Shown one piece after another: positions 31,220-41,822 of a DNA stretch of 64,000 bases. Made by a program: the position numbers and the translations under genes. Each line of letters opens with the position of its first letter. Position 1 is the stretch's first letter. This stretch comes from Andalucia godoyi (Eukaryota > Discoba > Jakobea > Jakobida > Andaluciidae), in contig VRVR01000001.1 in assembly GCA_009859145.1 (NCBI GenBank), positions 487,636-551,635 of the forward strand, in the 5' to 3' direction. The notes beneath the pieces are model-generated. The model saw only the letters and a program-made list of their open reading frames with translations, was not told the origin of the DNA and did not search any database.

Positions 31220-31800
31220 ATGCTCGCCCACATTGTACACTAACCACGGATAATCATCGTTGATCACCCATAATCAATGTTGCAACCCAACAACATGCGT
31301 AATGCAACGCGGCGGCGTGTTTATGGGGATTTCATGATCAAAATGGGGCGAAACGAATCGGGCATCGTGTGACGGAGTTGCTAAGATAACAGACCCATGC
31401 GCACGGCGCGCTGGCAGTGTTATTGTTTGCATGCACTTTAGATTGCTGCATCATACAGTATCGCAATAAGTGGCAGCGGTACCACCGTGTGACTTCAAGT
31501 AACGGTGTGGCTTTCGCGGTTTTTGCTCATACCGCTGATTTATGTGGAACTTCTACCACGGGCGCTGTCTGTTCAATGTTATAGAACCGTATAGTACTCC
31601 GAGCCCGGCGGGATTGCGAACGAATCCCAGCGATGAGCTCACGACGAACGGCATCCTTTTTCGTGTTTTTTTTTTGTATTCTTGTCCTTCGTCTCCGTTA
31701 AGAAACCTGAAATCTGTTCTTATTTCGTTTTTTCCCTCCTTAATTACATTTTTGTTGTGGATCGGAGGAGAAGTAACCCGTCTTGATTGCTGTACTGACC
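31220..31800. other. Intergenic region upstream of small mitochondrial protein gene
   Basis: About 0.58 kb with no convincing frame. A hairpin-capable sequence at about 31482-31510 (CACCGT paired with ACGGTG around a 13-base loop) and another at 31614-31634 (GGATT/AATCC, 7-base loop) are present but do not match tRNA or snRNA consensus. T-rich tract at 31666-31680. The stretch 30525-30696, before the MITE-like element, is also empty. Confidence 0.4.
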
Positions 31801-32238
31801 ATGATACACCGCATGAGAGCTTCATTGTTCACGAACAACCTTCGTTCGGCCTCACGGATTCCGCCCTGCGGAACATTCGTCCGACAATTTCAATCCAGTC
31901 CGTCAGCTGCGGGCGTGGCTGCAGACAGGACAGAGCAGTTGGACAAACTCCAGAAGCCAGCACAAACAAGACCGAGTCCTTCTGAGGAGATTGTTCACGC
32001 TGAAATGAACCACGGCGGAAAAGACCCACAAGAAATGGTCGAATTCACCGTGAACCTGATCAAGAATGACCCAAGCTTTGGATCAGACGGGACTAATTAC
32101 GAAGACTTTATTCGCTACATTAACACGCCGGAACAACCGGAGATACAGAATGCGGATAATTCGCAGGACTGGTTGGAGGCGTTCAAAACAAGATTGCAAA
32201 GCGCCGTTGGCGCCTTTTCAAAGGGTTCACAGACATGA
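31801..32238 (+). CDS. Small protein with likely mitochondrial presequence
   Basis: A 145-residue protein from the ATG at 31801 (MIHRMRASLFTNNLRS). The first 35 residues are rich in Arg, Ser and hydrophobics without acids (RMRASLF ... LRSASRIPP ... FVRQFQSS), a classic mitochondrial targeting presequence. The mature part is acidic and hydrophilic, with a predicted helix near KDPQEMVEFTVNLIKNDPSF and another near the C-terminus (DWLEAFKTRLQSAVGAF). No transmembrane segment and no recognised family. A second in-frame ATG at 31813 is also possible. A lineage-specific soluble mitochondrial protein is the best reading. Confidence 0.6.
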   Translation: MIHRMRASLFTNNLRSASRIPPCGTFVRQFQSSPSAAGVAADRTEQLDKLQKPAQTRPSPSEEIVHAEMNHGGKDPQEMVEFTVNLIKNDPSFGSDGTNYEDFIRYINTPEQPEIQNADNSQDWLEAFKTRLQSAVGAFSKGSQT

Positions 32239-32765
32239 TACAGTCCCGCCGCCACCAAAGCAAAAAGCAAATAAATAAGTAAATCAAAGGAAGTGCTGGT
32301 ACGCAAGCCACATTTCGTTTTTTTTCTGCATTTGTTCCAGCTTGTTATCCCGATCACCGGAAATTTCAGACAATGCTGTTCCACTGGCCGTCATTCATTC
32401 ATGCCAGTCCATCGTGATTGCAGTATCCTCGTCCTGTCCGGCACATGTCTGGATCGAGATTGTAAAATGATGCGCGCCATATCTGTTGGAAGCAGAACGC
32501 TTCGGAGTACTGCGGCCCAGTCGCCATCTGAATGAAATTGAATTGACATTCGGTTCCGATGCAAGACTGGATATGGATGGATCAGCAACGATTCGCCCAT
32601 GCTGCGCGTGCAATGTAGATGAAATAACGCACAGACAAAAAAATAAATAAATAAAATAATAATAATGATAAAAATAAAAAATGAAGAACTGTACAAAATA
32701 ATAATAATACAAAAAAAAAAAAAAGATTCGTTAAACATGACCACGGACAGTGATGAATCTATGCC
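32239..32765. other. Convergent intergenic region
   Basis: Lies between two 3' ends. TAAATAAATAAATAATAATAATGAT-like A/T repeats occupy 32640-32725 and supply AATAAA-type signals. Frames here are low-complexity or antisense shadows. AATAAATAAG at about 32270-32279 may be the signal of the mitochondrial protein gene. Confidence 0.45.
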
Positions 32766-35700
32766 CTATTTCCTGCGTTGTGCAAGAGACGCTCGCATCG
32801 CCAGAACTTGGGACCGAAGAGCCTCCCGCTTGCGCCGGCGGATTTCAGCGTCCTCCAAAACAGATGCCGGCGATGTTGAACGTGGCGGTGACGCACTCGC
32901 ACCTCTATCCTGAATACTCGCGGGTTGTTCTCGAGGAGGAGAAACAGCGGTTCGGGGTATCTGTCGATTGTGTGGCTCTGCGGTCGTGGGCGTCTTCGAA
33001 GACGATGCAACAGAAGACTGTCTCGTGGTACTCGTAGCCATTGCTGTCGACGACGATTTTCCCGGCGCTGGTACCGAGGTCGCAAGCGCACTGGTGACAG
33101 CTTGAGATGGGCTCGAGGTCATGGGAGATGCACGGGATGCTGGAGGCTGCATCACAGATCGCGAAGTTGGAGGCTGCACTGTCGACTTCGGCAGATCCCG
33201 AAAAGGAGATGTGCTGCGATTTCGTGCCGCTGACTGTGCGCGACTGGTGGCTTCCGCGCCCCTCGATGGCTTACTAGACTTTTGTCCGTGCTTCGGCGGA
33301 GAAGCATTGGCAACACCATTGCTGTTGACCGTCGTCGATATCGCTGTTGTGGTGGACATAGACGTGGCCGCCGCCTCGGCAGCACTGCGCAACGCTCGGA
33401 GATACGGTCCGTAAAGTGCTTCCAGATATGCTTTGAGCATAACCGACCTCTTCTTTTCGCCTGTTTTCTCATTGGATGGAATGTCCACGACCAACGCACC
33501 GTTATTGGAGAGCCGAATAGACACGACTTGATCCAACTGGTACACTCCCGATTCGAGGCGGCGAACATCAACTTTGAATGGCCATTTCAGTTCACGCAAG
33601 AATGCACACACAGAGACATCCACGGGATCTCGTGGATCATCTGTCACATACTCCAACGCACCTGCATGAGAAGACTTGATCTGGTCAAGAATTCCAAGTA
33701 CTTGTCGCCGGGTCTGCTTCAGAGACTGGTCATCCAATAAGTCATTCGAGCGCTCAATGCGAGATCGGAGAGACTGGACAAGGTTTTGATACGCCACAAG
33801 ATCCTCTTCAAAAATACGCCGTCGTTTTTCCATTTCCTCATCTTTCTTCCGCAGGAGTGCTCGAAGAAGCCCGTTTTCCTCTTCTAGGATGTGCTCAACT
33901 GTCATCCACAGCCCATGCGAGACGGGACTGGATGTCGCACCGGATGATTGCTTGGGCATCGTGCGTGCATGGTCATCTGTCGAAGCTCGATCAGGATGCT
34001 CGTTCGACGGCTGGCCGCCTCCGACAACCGTAGAATTCACAGACAGCTTCATGTCTTCCAATGCTTGTTGCGTGTGCAGGAGCTGCATGGACAGAGCCTG
34101 CACAAGCTGTTGCGCTCGGCTGTTTTTGATGTTCCACGACTGCAAGGCATTCCCAAATGCAGAGTGAAGTTTCTGGAAGATGTCAATGTTCAAACAGCCC
34201 ATGAGCATTTGAACGTCTTGCTGCAGCGCCTGAATGGCCTTCTTCATTGGAACGATACGGTTCACGTACTCGTTCGAGAGAAAAGACCGCAATAACATAA
34301 AGTCGTTCTTTTGCTTTGCATGCTCCTGCGCGATCTTGGCCAAATCCGACTGGTACTGCATAACTTCTTCATGGAACTTTTCCATCATATCCAAATACTC
34401 GTCACGCTCCGACATCAGAGCTGCATTCGTCAACTCCAATTCAGCAATTCGAGACAAGTTCCCGTCATTCTCGCGCCGGAGTCCGGAATAGCGGTCCTCA
34501 TGCTCCCCCAGTCTTCGAGAAATCTCGGAGAATTTGGACTGCTGCGAAGACAGATCGAACTGCAGTTTTCGATTTTCGATCTCCAGGGTTCGTACCTTGG
34601 ATTCCAGTTGAACAACTTTCTGGGGCGTACTGATTCCAACGCTGGGTGACGATGGCCGTGCACTCCCGGATGTTGCGGAATCCAGGTTCGAGACATACGA
34701 ATCTCCTTCCACAAAGGCCGAAGCACTTCGCGCGCGCGTAGGACCTTGTGAAGATGGCGTTTCCCTATTCCTGGCGTCTTCCGCTGAAGAGTGAGAGCTT
34801 TGAGAGACGGTAGCCGAAGAGGCGCTTGAAGAGGTACCATTGGAGTATGCCAAAGATGGTTCTGTATGAGTTGATTTGAATGGGGCCAGCGGAGTCGCTG
34901 TTGCATTTGGTCGTGGAGCTGCGCTTTCGGATCGATTTTCTACCGGGAAAGATTTGAAAGTCGCTTGGGATCCGGTGGATGCCGCAGGAACCGCCGTGGA
35001 AGAATACGTAGAAGAAGTCGAGGGCTTGTTAAAATTGGAAGCTGCGGCAATGGATGCGGGCTCAGACAATTTTGGTGGTGACCGTGCTCCCACTAGAGAT
35101 GCATGCGTTGATGACCGTTCCAGCACGCTAGGAGAAGTGGATTCGACTTTGGATCGATTCAGAGAGGCTGAACTGGCGGATCGATCGATTGGTCTGCGTT
35201 CTCTCGCCGGCGACTCCTCGATTGATACATTCGAGGAATTGCTGGAATTTGTCGGCAATGACTTCTGGTACTGGGATGTATACTTTGCAATAATCGCTTC
35301 GTAATCGACGTTGTCGCTTGATACGGAGGAAGTGCTTCGATTGACAGATGCATCCTCGGGGGCGGGTCCGGCATTGTGAGTGGCCGCAGCAGAAGCAGCA
35401 GGAGCAGCAGATGCAGCAGGAACAACTGCTGTTGACGACGAGGAGGTGCTTGCGGTTGTGGTAGAATTGGAAGACGAGGAAGCAGAAATACTTGCCGAGC
35501 TTGCCGGTTTCGGAGCTTCATTCGGGGGTCTGTTTGACGGAAGGGGGGCAGCAGAAGATGGTTGATAGGACGTTGAAGGAGGCGGTTGTGGCTTTTCCTT
35601 GACTGCTTCTCTTTCTGAGCCTCCAGGAACTTCGATCGGCTCAAGTATCCTAAATCCGAACTGAATGAGTATTTCGCGGTCAACATCGGACAGCGACCGG

Positions 35701-35945
35701 ACAAAATCTCTCCAGCTTTTGCATTGATCTGCCCGTCTGAGAAATTCATCGAAGTCTGCAACAATTTCCAGCGTTTGCACATGCGCCAGGACCAATTCTT
35801 CATCAACGGCACTTTCGGCTTCCGTCTTGGGTTTGTCCGAAGTCCGGTTCGGCGACAGCAAATCCTCCAAGCTCTTGGCTTCGTCTCGCAACGTGTCGCG
35901 CAATTGAAGCAAAGACTCTCTGGTAAAGGACTTTTTGTCGTTCAT
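32766..35945 (-). CDS. Large Ser/Thr/Pro-rich coiled-coil protein
   Basis: A 1,059-residue protein from the ATG at 35945 (MNDKKSFTRESLLQLRDTL). Residues 1-115 are helical and contain FDEFLRRADQCKSWRDFVRSL. Residues about 125-430 are low-complexity Ser/Ala/Thr/Pro with many SP and TP sites. A long coiled coil spans about 435-700 (VVQLESKVRTLEIENRKL ... EDRYSGLRREND ... FHEEVMQYQSDLAKI), with further helices to about 850, then a second Ser/Pro/Thr-rich tail. The last 20 residues return to helix (ALRSQVLAMRASLAQ). No family is recognised; the plan is typical of centrosomal, cortical or cytoskeletal scaffolds, but that is inference. Confidence 0.7.
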   Translation of the reverse strand: MNDKKSFTRESLLQLRDTLRDEAKSLEDLLSPNRTSDKPKTEAESAVDEELVLAHVQTLEIVADFDEFLRRADQCKSWRDFVRSLSDVDREILIQFGFRILEPIEVPGGSEREAVKEKPQPPPSTSYQPSSAAPLPSNRPPNEAPKPASSASISASSSSNSTTTASTSSSSTAVVPAASAAPAASAAATHNAGPAPEDASVNRSTSSVSSDNVDYEAIIAKYTSQYQKSLPTNSSNSSNVSIEESPARERRPIDRSASSASLNRSKVESTSPSVLERSSTHASLVGARSPPKLSEPASIAAASNFNKPSTSSTYSSTAVPAASTGSQATFKSFPVENRSESAAPRPNATATPLAPFKSTHTEPSLAYSNGTSSSASSATVSQSSHSSAEDARNRETPSSQGPTRARSASAFVEGDSYVSNLDSATSGSARPSSPSVGISTPQKVVQLESKVRTLEIENRKLQFDLSSQQSKFSEISRRLGEHEDRYSGLRRENDGNLSRIAELELTNAALMSERDEYLDMMEKFHEEVMQYQSDLAKIAQEHAKQKNDFMLLRSFLSNEYVNRIVPMKKAIQALQQDVQMLMGCLNIDIFQKLHSAFGNALQSWNIKNSRAQQLVQALSMQLLHTQQALEDMKLSVNSTVVGGGQPSNEHPDRASTDDHARTMPKQSSGATSSPVSHGLWMTVEHILEEENGLLRALLRKKDEEMEKRRRIFEEDLVAYQNLVQSLRSRIERSNDLLDDQSLKQTRRQVLGILDQIKSSHAGALEYVTDDPRDPVDVSVCAFLRELKWPFKVDVRRLESGVYQLDQVVSIRLSNNGALVVDIPSNEKTGEKKRSVMLKAYLEALYGPYLRALRSAAEAAATSMSTTTAISTTVNSNGVANASPPKHGQKSSKPSRGAEATSRAQSAARNRSTSPFRDLPKSTVQPPTSRSVMQPPASRASPMTSSPSQAVTSALATSVPAPGKSSSTAMATSTTRQSSVASSSKTPTTAEPHNRQIPRTAVSPPREQPASIQDRGASASPPRSTSPASVLEDAEIRRRKREALRSQVLAMRASLAQRRK

Positions 35946-36486
35946 TCCAACACGCACACGGCCCACTCAGGCACTCTAAATTCAGAGCAACCCCTCAGAA
36001 TGCACAAAGAAAACAACAACAACAGCAAATTAAAAAAATTAAAAAAAATTAAAAAACCGCGAGAAAATGGAAACAAAACCAAACGCACAAAAAAGCCTCC
36101 TTTTCAGATTGCTGCAGCCTCGGAATCACCGAATGTTCAGCCCCTTGATAATGTCTGACGCACCAAAATGAATGAAAACAAACCAGCAATGAAACAAGAA
36201 GCAGTAACAGAGTGAGTGTCGTTCAGTGCAGCGCACTCGGGAAATCGGAACGTTGGCTTCTTTGGCACTTCGATTTGCCCTAATGCAAAAACAAAAGGGG
36301 GAAAAAAAATAAGGGAATGGATGCCCGCAAAGGATCGACATCCCATTCGACTACAGTCAGCAGTCGAGATGCGTCTCTGGGGGGTTGCGAGCCTTGTCCC
36401 GAATCCCCGCAAGGCTGCCGCAACTTGCGGGTTGCTCTGGGTATTTCGGAATCGTCGCGAAGCATCTGGCTCTCTGCAAGGTTTGT
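35946..36486. other. Divergent intergenic region
   Basis: Upstream space of the coiled-coil gene (minus) and YjbQ (plus). A-rich tracts at 36018-36060. The YjbQ frame is open upstream from 36385, but the translated extension has no family similarity. No RNA gene seen. Confidence 0.45.
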
Positions 36487-36924
36487 ATGCAGTTCTATCA
36501 GCACACTGTTACAGTTCAAGAGCATCCGCGAGGATGCCATTTAGTCACCGATCGCGTGATTGACAAGGATGTGCTGCGCAGCGTGTCCAAGTTGCAAGTT
36601 GGACTGATCCATGTTTTCCTGCAGCACACATCGGCCTCGCTGTTCATAGGCGAGAACGCAGACCGAAGTGTCCGAACGGACATGGATCGCGCAATCGAGA
36701 AGATGGTTCCGGAGACCATGGTAGAGTGGCGCCACGGCAGCGAGGAAGGCCCCGATGACATGCCCGCCCATGTCAAGAATGCTCTCTTTGGATGCTCGGT
36801 CACCATACCTGTTACGAAGGGTAGGCCCAGTCTGGGAACTTGGCAGGGTCTCTGGCTCGCCGAGCACCGAAATCATGGTGGACCACGAACCGTCATCGTC
36901 ACAGTTCAGGGCTCGTCGGAATAG
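36487..36924 (+). CDS. YjbQ / UPF0047 family protein
   Basis: A 145-residue protein from the ATG at 36487 (MQFYQHTVTVQEHPRGCHL), close to the 135-145 typical of the family and beginning where family members begin. Diagnostic motifs are FLQHTSASLFIGENAD and DMPAHVKNALFGCSVTIPV, followed by the near-invariant RPSLGTWQGLWLAEHR. The fold is a small trimeric barrel. Bacterial homologs have been linked to secondary thiamine-phosphate synthase activity, but the physiological role is unclear. Upstream TTG-initiated frame (36385) is unlikely to be translated. Confidence in the family is high, in the function low. Confidence 0.9.
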   Translation: MQFYQHTVTVQEHPRGCHLVTDRVIDKDVLRSVSKLQVGLIHVFLQHTSASLFIGENADRSVRTDMDRAIEKMVPETMVEWRHGSEEGPDDMPAHVKNALFGCSVTIPVTKGRPSLGTWQGLWLAEHRNHGGPRTVIVTVQGSSE

Positions 36925-37306
36925 CCCCTCTTTCCCAACTCCCTCCCCTTGTCATTGTCATCATCATCGTTGCGTGTACACTCATATATAAAACATCTTC
37001 AAATGCGTACATGTTTTTCACTTCTACCATGCGCTCCTTTCCTACAAACGCCGCTGGCGATGAACCACGCTTCCTGCTTCCAGCACAGCGCAGGGCCCAC
37101 CCCTGGCTGCAGCCGGGGCTCGTTTCCCGTGTTTTTTTTCTTCTCTCAGCTGCTGTAAGAGACTTCCAGTGAACCCATCTGGAGGGGACCGTTCGGCCTG
37201 TTCCAGTTTTGGTGTCTTTTTCCCACAAAAGGACTGTTTCTACGTTTAACTGAGCGTCTGTTGGCTGGAAAAGGCACACGGAAAGAAGGACACAATACAG
37301 CATAGC
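36925..37306. other. Intergenic region between YjbQ and PEX3
   Basis: A 382-base spacer of mixed composition with a short ATC run at 36958-36970 and a T-rich tract at 37130-37145. Nothing coding is visible; minus-strand frames are shadows. Confidence 0.4.
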
Positions 37307-37885
37307 ATGTTGCAGGGACCCTTTATCCGGCTTCGGCGCGTACTTCGCAGACACAAAAAGTCCATTACGGCCGCCGTGATCATTTCGGCTGCGCTGTACT
37401 GTGTCCATCGCTCGAACCCTGCGCTGCTGTCACGGTTCCGCTCGTGGCTTGTGTCGAATGTTCCTTTTCTTCGTATATTTGGATCGCAGTCTTCAGCGTC
37501 CAATACGCTTCTCTCCCTTCGTGCGCAGCGAAACCAGCACTTTTCGTCAACGCAGGAACAGACCAAACGCGTTACTTCGTCGCTTCTCTCGCATTGGTGG
37601 TCGTCGATTCTCCAACCTAGATTCTCAACAGTAGAAATTAGAAGGCATTTGCAGCAACAGACGGCCGCGAAATACAGCTCGGAGCAAGAGGAAAAGGCTG
37701 CGAATGCGGAAAAGGCCAGGGTTTTTGGACTCGTTGCTCGTCGACATGCTACACAGTTGGTCGTTGGGATGTATGCTGCAGTGTATGCATACGTCTGGAG
37801 CGCTGTTCAAATGTCGGTTGTCGGAAGGGAGGTGTTTTATAAGTCGTTTGCAGCACAACGGAACTCCACAACTTTGCGCACTCCG

Positions 37886-37933
<48 letters not shown>

Positions 37934-38806
37934 CCAGCATCAGCAGCATTAACTGCAGCATCACCGTCGTCGTCATCGTCTGATCCCTCTATTCTTCTCG
38001 GCGCGTCTTCTTCGACAGGATTAGCCACATCGGGTATGTCGTCCTCTGTTGCGGGTTCGATTCCGGCCGGGATTCACGGCCTGTTGTCGGAAGAGAATGG
38101 AGACAACTTGTTTGTGCCGTCTGCCGAGATTGACGCATTGCTGCAGGCCGGAAAGAACTTGCAAATGAGCAAGTTTGTTGAAAAGACGACGGAATTGCTC
38201 ACTCCGTGTGTCGATGCATTCTGTCTGCAAAACGACGTCTCTGCGACGGTTTCGCTCGAGAGCATTCTGCAGTTCCTCGGACAGTGCAGAGACGCTGTGG
38301 AGGGAACCGTGGCGGAAGCAAAGTTTGCGATTTCGCTTGTAGAGTTTCTGCCTCCAGAGCTCCGTTTACCAGCAGCTGGCTCTGGAGCATCAGCATCAGC
38401 GAGTCGTAGCAATGTGGACACTGTGAAGCTGCGGTCTGAAATGCTGACGCTTTGCTCCTCACGTGATTTTGAGACGCTGTTTTCTGCATGCGCAAACGCA
38501 GTGTTTTTGGTCGTTGCAAATCGGCTGCGGTCCTTGCTAACGACCGCGCCGCCTCCTCCTCCTCCCCACGCGCTTTCCACGTCTGCTTCTTCTCCGGCGT
38601 CTTCCTCATCATCGTCGACGTCTGCGGATGCTTCGAAGCAGGACGCAGGAATCAAGTGGGCGCATCTCGTCCCATCGCTTGCAAAACTCGCAAAACGAGT
38701 AGCCACAGAACCGGACAGCGTGGATGCAATGGCTCGGGAGGAAATTGTGGTCCGACTGTGTACGTATGTGTATGCGCTTGGCGAAGACGCTCTGTTCCCA
38801 GCCTGA
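37307..38806 (+). CDS. PEX3: Peroxin PEX3, peroxisomal membrane import receptor
   Basis: A 499-residue protein. It has the PEX3 plan: a basic N-terminus (RLRRVLRRHKKS), one TM helix (ITAAVIISAALYC) that anchors it in the peroxisomal membrane, then a cytosolic helical bundle. HFSSTQEQTKRVTSSLL corresponds to the conserved first cytosolic helix, and ARRHATQLVVGMYAAVYAYVWSAVQMSVVG to the conserved central helices. PEX3 docks PEX19 to insert peroxisomal membrane proteins. Two low-complexity Ser/Ala insertions interrupt it (about residues 193-260, encoded partly by an ATC run at 37887-37922, and about 405-445). Because of these it is longer than the usual 370-440. Confidence 0.78.
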
Positions 38807-39154
38807 TAGGTGGTAGCGAAATAAAACCGCTCTGTCTCCCTTCCCCCAACCTTTTTCCTTTCCGTTTTTCTGCAGCAAACAAACTGCATGCTTCGCGTCT
38901 GCTGTACTTGCAGAGAACGCGCACCAGCTTCGCCATTTTTTCCCCTTTTCAAAGCAGGGACTTTTTGCTCTCTGTTTTTTGTTGTTGTGTTGCTAAACGG
39001 ACGCCTTTTCTGTGTTTCTCTCGTTTTCATTTTGCTTTGTACTTTTTATGTGTTGTTTATCGTCACTTTCCAAACACACCTCTTCATAGCAGAATCAGAA
39101 TCAGAATCAGAATCAGAATCAGAATCAGAATAAGACTAGGAAGCTGCAGGAAAT
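38807..39154. repeat. Leader of CysRS gene with AGAATC hexamer repeat
   Basis: Mixed T-rich spacer that ends with a perfect (AGAATC)n tract at 39091-39130 (over six units), 25 bases before the cysteinyl-tRNA synthetase ATG. The plus-strand frames here are repeat-encoded Ser-Glu and Arg-Ile runs. Confidence 0.6.
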
Positions 39155-41029
39155 ATGGCTGGAATCCGTGTGCTGAACTCCTTGTCAAAGACAAAGGAAG
39201 AGTTTATCCCGATTACGCCTGGGCTCGTGAAGTGGTATACCTGCGGACCAACGGTGTACGACGAGGCTCACATTGGCCATGGCCGCAACTACGTCTCGAT
39301 CGACATTCTTCGTCGAGTGTTGGAGGATTACTTTAATCTTCAAACGACCTTTGTGATGAATATCACCGATGTTGACGACAAGATCATTCTTCGTGGAAAT
39401 CTGCTGTTTCTGAAGCAGCTTCTTCAATGCGAGGCCGCCGCGGCCGTTGCTTCTGAAAGCTTCTTTTTGGAAGCAAAGTCGATTGCCGACGACGAGAAAA
39501 ACGAAAAGAATATGGCAAGGCTGTTGAATGCGCAGCAGATGTTGCTGAAGGGATTCGAAGCGAAAGGTATCTCGAAGGACAAGTATCCGAACTCCGCGGA
39601 CTACGATGCGGTTTCGCGGAGATTCGAAAGAGAGTTCTTGGAGGACATGGACCGGCTGAATGTGAAGCGTCCGCATGCTCTCACAAGGGTCACGGAATAT
39701 GTTGAGGAGATTGTTTCGTACATCCAGAAGATCGTGGGACATGGGTATGCATACGAATCTGCCGGAAGCGTGTATTTTGACGTCAAGGCGTTCCAGGCCC
39801 GACACACGTACGCAAAGCTGCAGCCGAACGCCGTTGGAAATGCGGAGCTGTTCCAAGAAGGTGAGGGATCGCTGTCCGTAGAGCTCACTTCGCAGAAGCG
39901 ATCCAACATGGACTTTGCTCTCTGGAAGGCATCCAAGGCAGGCGAGCCTGCGTGGAATTCTCCATGGGGTGCAGGTCGCCCGGGGTGGCACATTGAGTGC
40001 TCGGCCATGGCTTCGGATATTCTCGGTGACAAGATCGATCTCCACTCCGGAGGCATTGATCTTCTCTTTCCGCACCATGACAATGAGATTGCGCAGGCAG
40101 AGGCTCACGGAGATTGCGATGAGTGGGTGAACTATTGGATGCACGTGGGGCACTTGCACATCCAAGGACTCAAAATGTCCCGGTCAAAAAAGAATTTCTT
40201 TTCCATCCGGTCGATTCTTGAAAGATTCACGGCGAATCAGATTAGAATGTTTTGCGCACTGCACAAATACGAGGCTCCTGTGGACTACTCGGAAAATGCC
40301 ATGGAGCGCTGCGTCTCCATTGAGAAGATCTTCTCAGAGTATTTCTCAAACACCAAGATTTACCTCCGTTCAGTTTTGAAGGAGAACGGTGCTGTTTTGA
40401 AACACGAGAAGTATGTTGCCGCCGACTTCAACATGCAAAAGACGCTGTCTGCTGCCCAGATTGCCATTGATCACGCATTTCGAGACAACTTCAACATTCC
40501 GCTTGCAATGGAAAATTTGCAAGATCTTGTTCGCGCATCGAACGCGTACGTGTCGACGGGCGTGTCAAAACCGAATCTTGTGCTGGGAGTCGCGCAGTTT
40601 GTTGCTCGAATGATGTCCCTATTTGGATTCACGGACAACTTGGATGCGACTGCTTCTCTTCGACTTGCGGCCAGCCAGGCGACAGATTCCAACGTGTCGA
40701 AGGAGGTCATCGTTGGTCCGTATCTGGATGCACTTGCGCAATTCAGAGGCCAAGTCCGTTCGCTAGCCAGGGAGAAGCAGCTGCCCACCGCGTTCCTCGA
40801 GCTGTGTGACGATCTTCGTGATAACGTGCTCCTCGATATCGGAGTTCGCCTCGAAGATGCCCAGGGGGTTCTTGCGTGGAAACTTGGAGATCCCAAAGAG
40901 TTCCGTGCGGAGCGCCAAAGGACCTTGGACGCTGCAGAGGCGAAGAGAAAGGCAAAGGAAGAGGCCAAGCTGAAGGCCGCGGAAAAAGAGCAAGCCAAGC
41001 GAGAGAAAGCTGCCAAACCGTCGAGTTAA
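39155..41029 (+). CDS. Cysteinyl-tRNA synthetase
   Basis: A 624-residue class I aminoacyl-tRNA synthetase. The Zn/cysteine-site Cys30 lies in WYTCGPTVYD. The HIGH motif is AHIGHGRNYV (39-42), and the KMSKS loop is KMSRS at 340-344. The catalytic-domain blocks GRPGWHIECSAMA and DLHSGGIDLLFPHHDNEIAQ supply the other zinc ligands. A eukaryote-type insertion (about 85-135) sits in the connective region after ITDVDDK. The C-terminus ends in a charged Lys/Glu/Ala-rich helix (KRKAKEEAKLKAAEKEQ). There is no presequence at the start, so it should be cytosolic. It attaches Cys to tRNA-Cys; only one copy is seen here. Confidence 0.95.
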   Translation: MAGIRVLNSLSKTKEEFIPITPGLVKWYTCGPTVYDEAHIGHGRNYVSIDILRRVLEDYFNLQTTFVMNITDVDDKIILRGNLLFLKQLLQCEAAAAVASESFFLEAKSIADDEKNEKNMARLLNAQQMLLKGFEAKGISKDKYPNSADYDAVSRRFEREFLEDMDRLNVKRPHALTRVTEYVEEIVSYIQKIVGHGYAYESAGSVYFDVKAFQARHTYAKLQPNAVGNAELFQEGEGSLSVELTSQKRSNMDFALWKASKAGEPAWNSPWGAGRPGWHIECSAMASDILGDKIDLHSGGIDLLFPHHDNEIAQAEAHGDCDEWVNYWMHVGHLHIQGLKMSRSKKNFFSIRSILERFTANQIRMFCALHKYEAPVDYSENAMERCVSIEKIFSEYFSNTKIYLRSVLKENGAVLKHEKYVAADFNMQKTLSAAQIAIDHAFRDNFNIPLAMENLQDLVRASNAYVSTGVSKPNLVLGVAQFVARMMSLFGFTDNLDATASLRLAASQATDSNVSKEVIVGPYLDALAQFRGQVRSLAREKQLPTAFLELCDDLRDNVLLDIGVRLEDAQGVLAWKLGDPKEFRAERQRTLDAAEAKRKAKEEAKLKAAEKEQAKREKAAKPSS

Positions 41030-41618
<589 letters not shown>

Positions 41619-41822
41619 AAAGACTGCTCAGCTTGCGAGCTTTCCTGCCATCTGTAATTAAAAAAACAACGCCGCAAATATCGCCGACATGACGACCTGC
41701 AAGTGCAGCGTGCAAGTTGCAACTTTTTGCATCTTCCTGCAGTCCTGAAGCTGCTGCTTCTTATGATGTGCGATGATTGAGAGGCACTTTTGTTTTTGAG
41801 ATTTTCAAAGAACCCGTTCAAC

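Noticed and set aside
31603-31645. tRNA-like T-arm (GGATT stem, 7-base loop, AATCC stem)
   Set aside because: The loop is GCGAACG or CGTTCGC rather than TTCRANY, and no acceptor, D or anticodon stems pair around it.
21749-38806. A peroxisome-biogenesis gene cluster (PEX11 and PEX3)
   Set aside because: The two genes are 15 kb apart with unrelated genes between them; this is probably coincidence.
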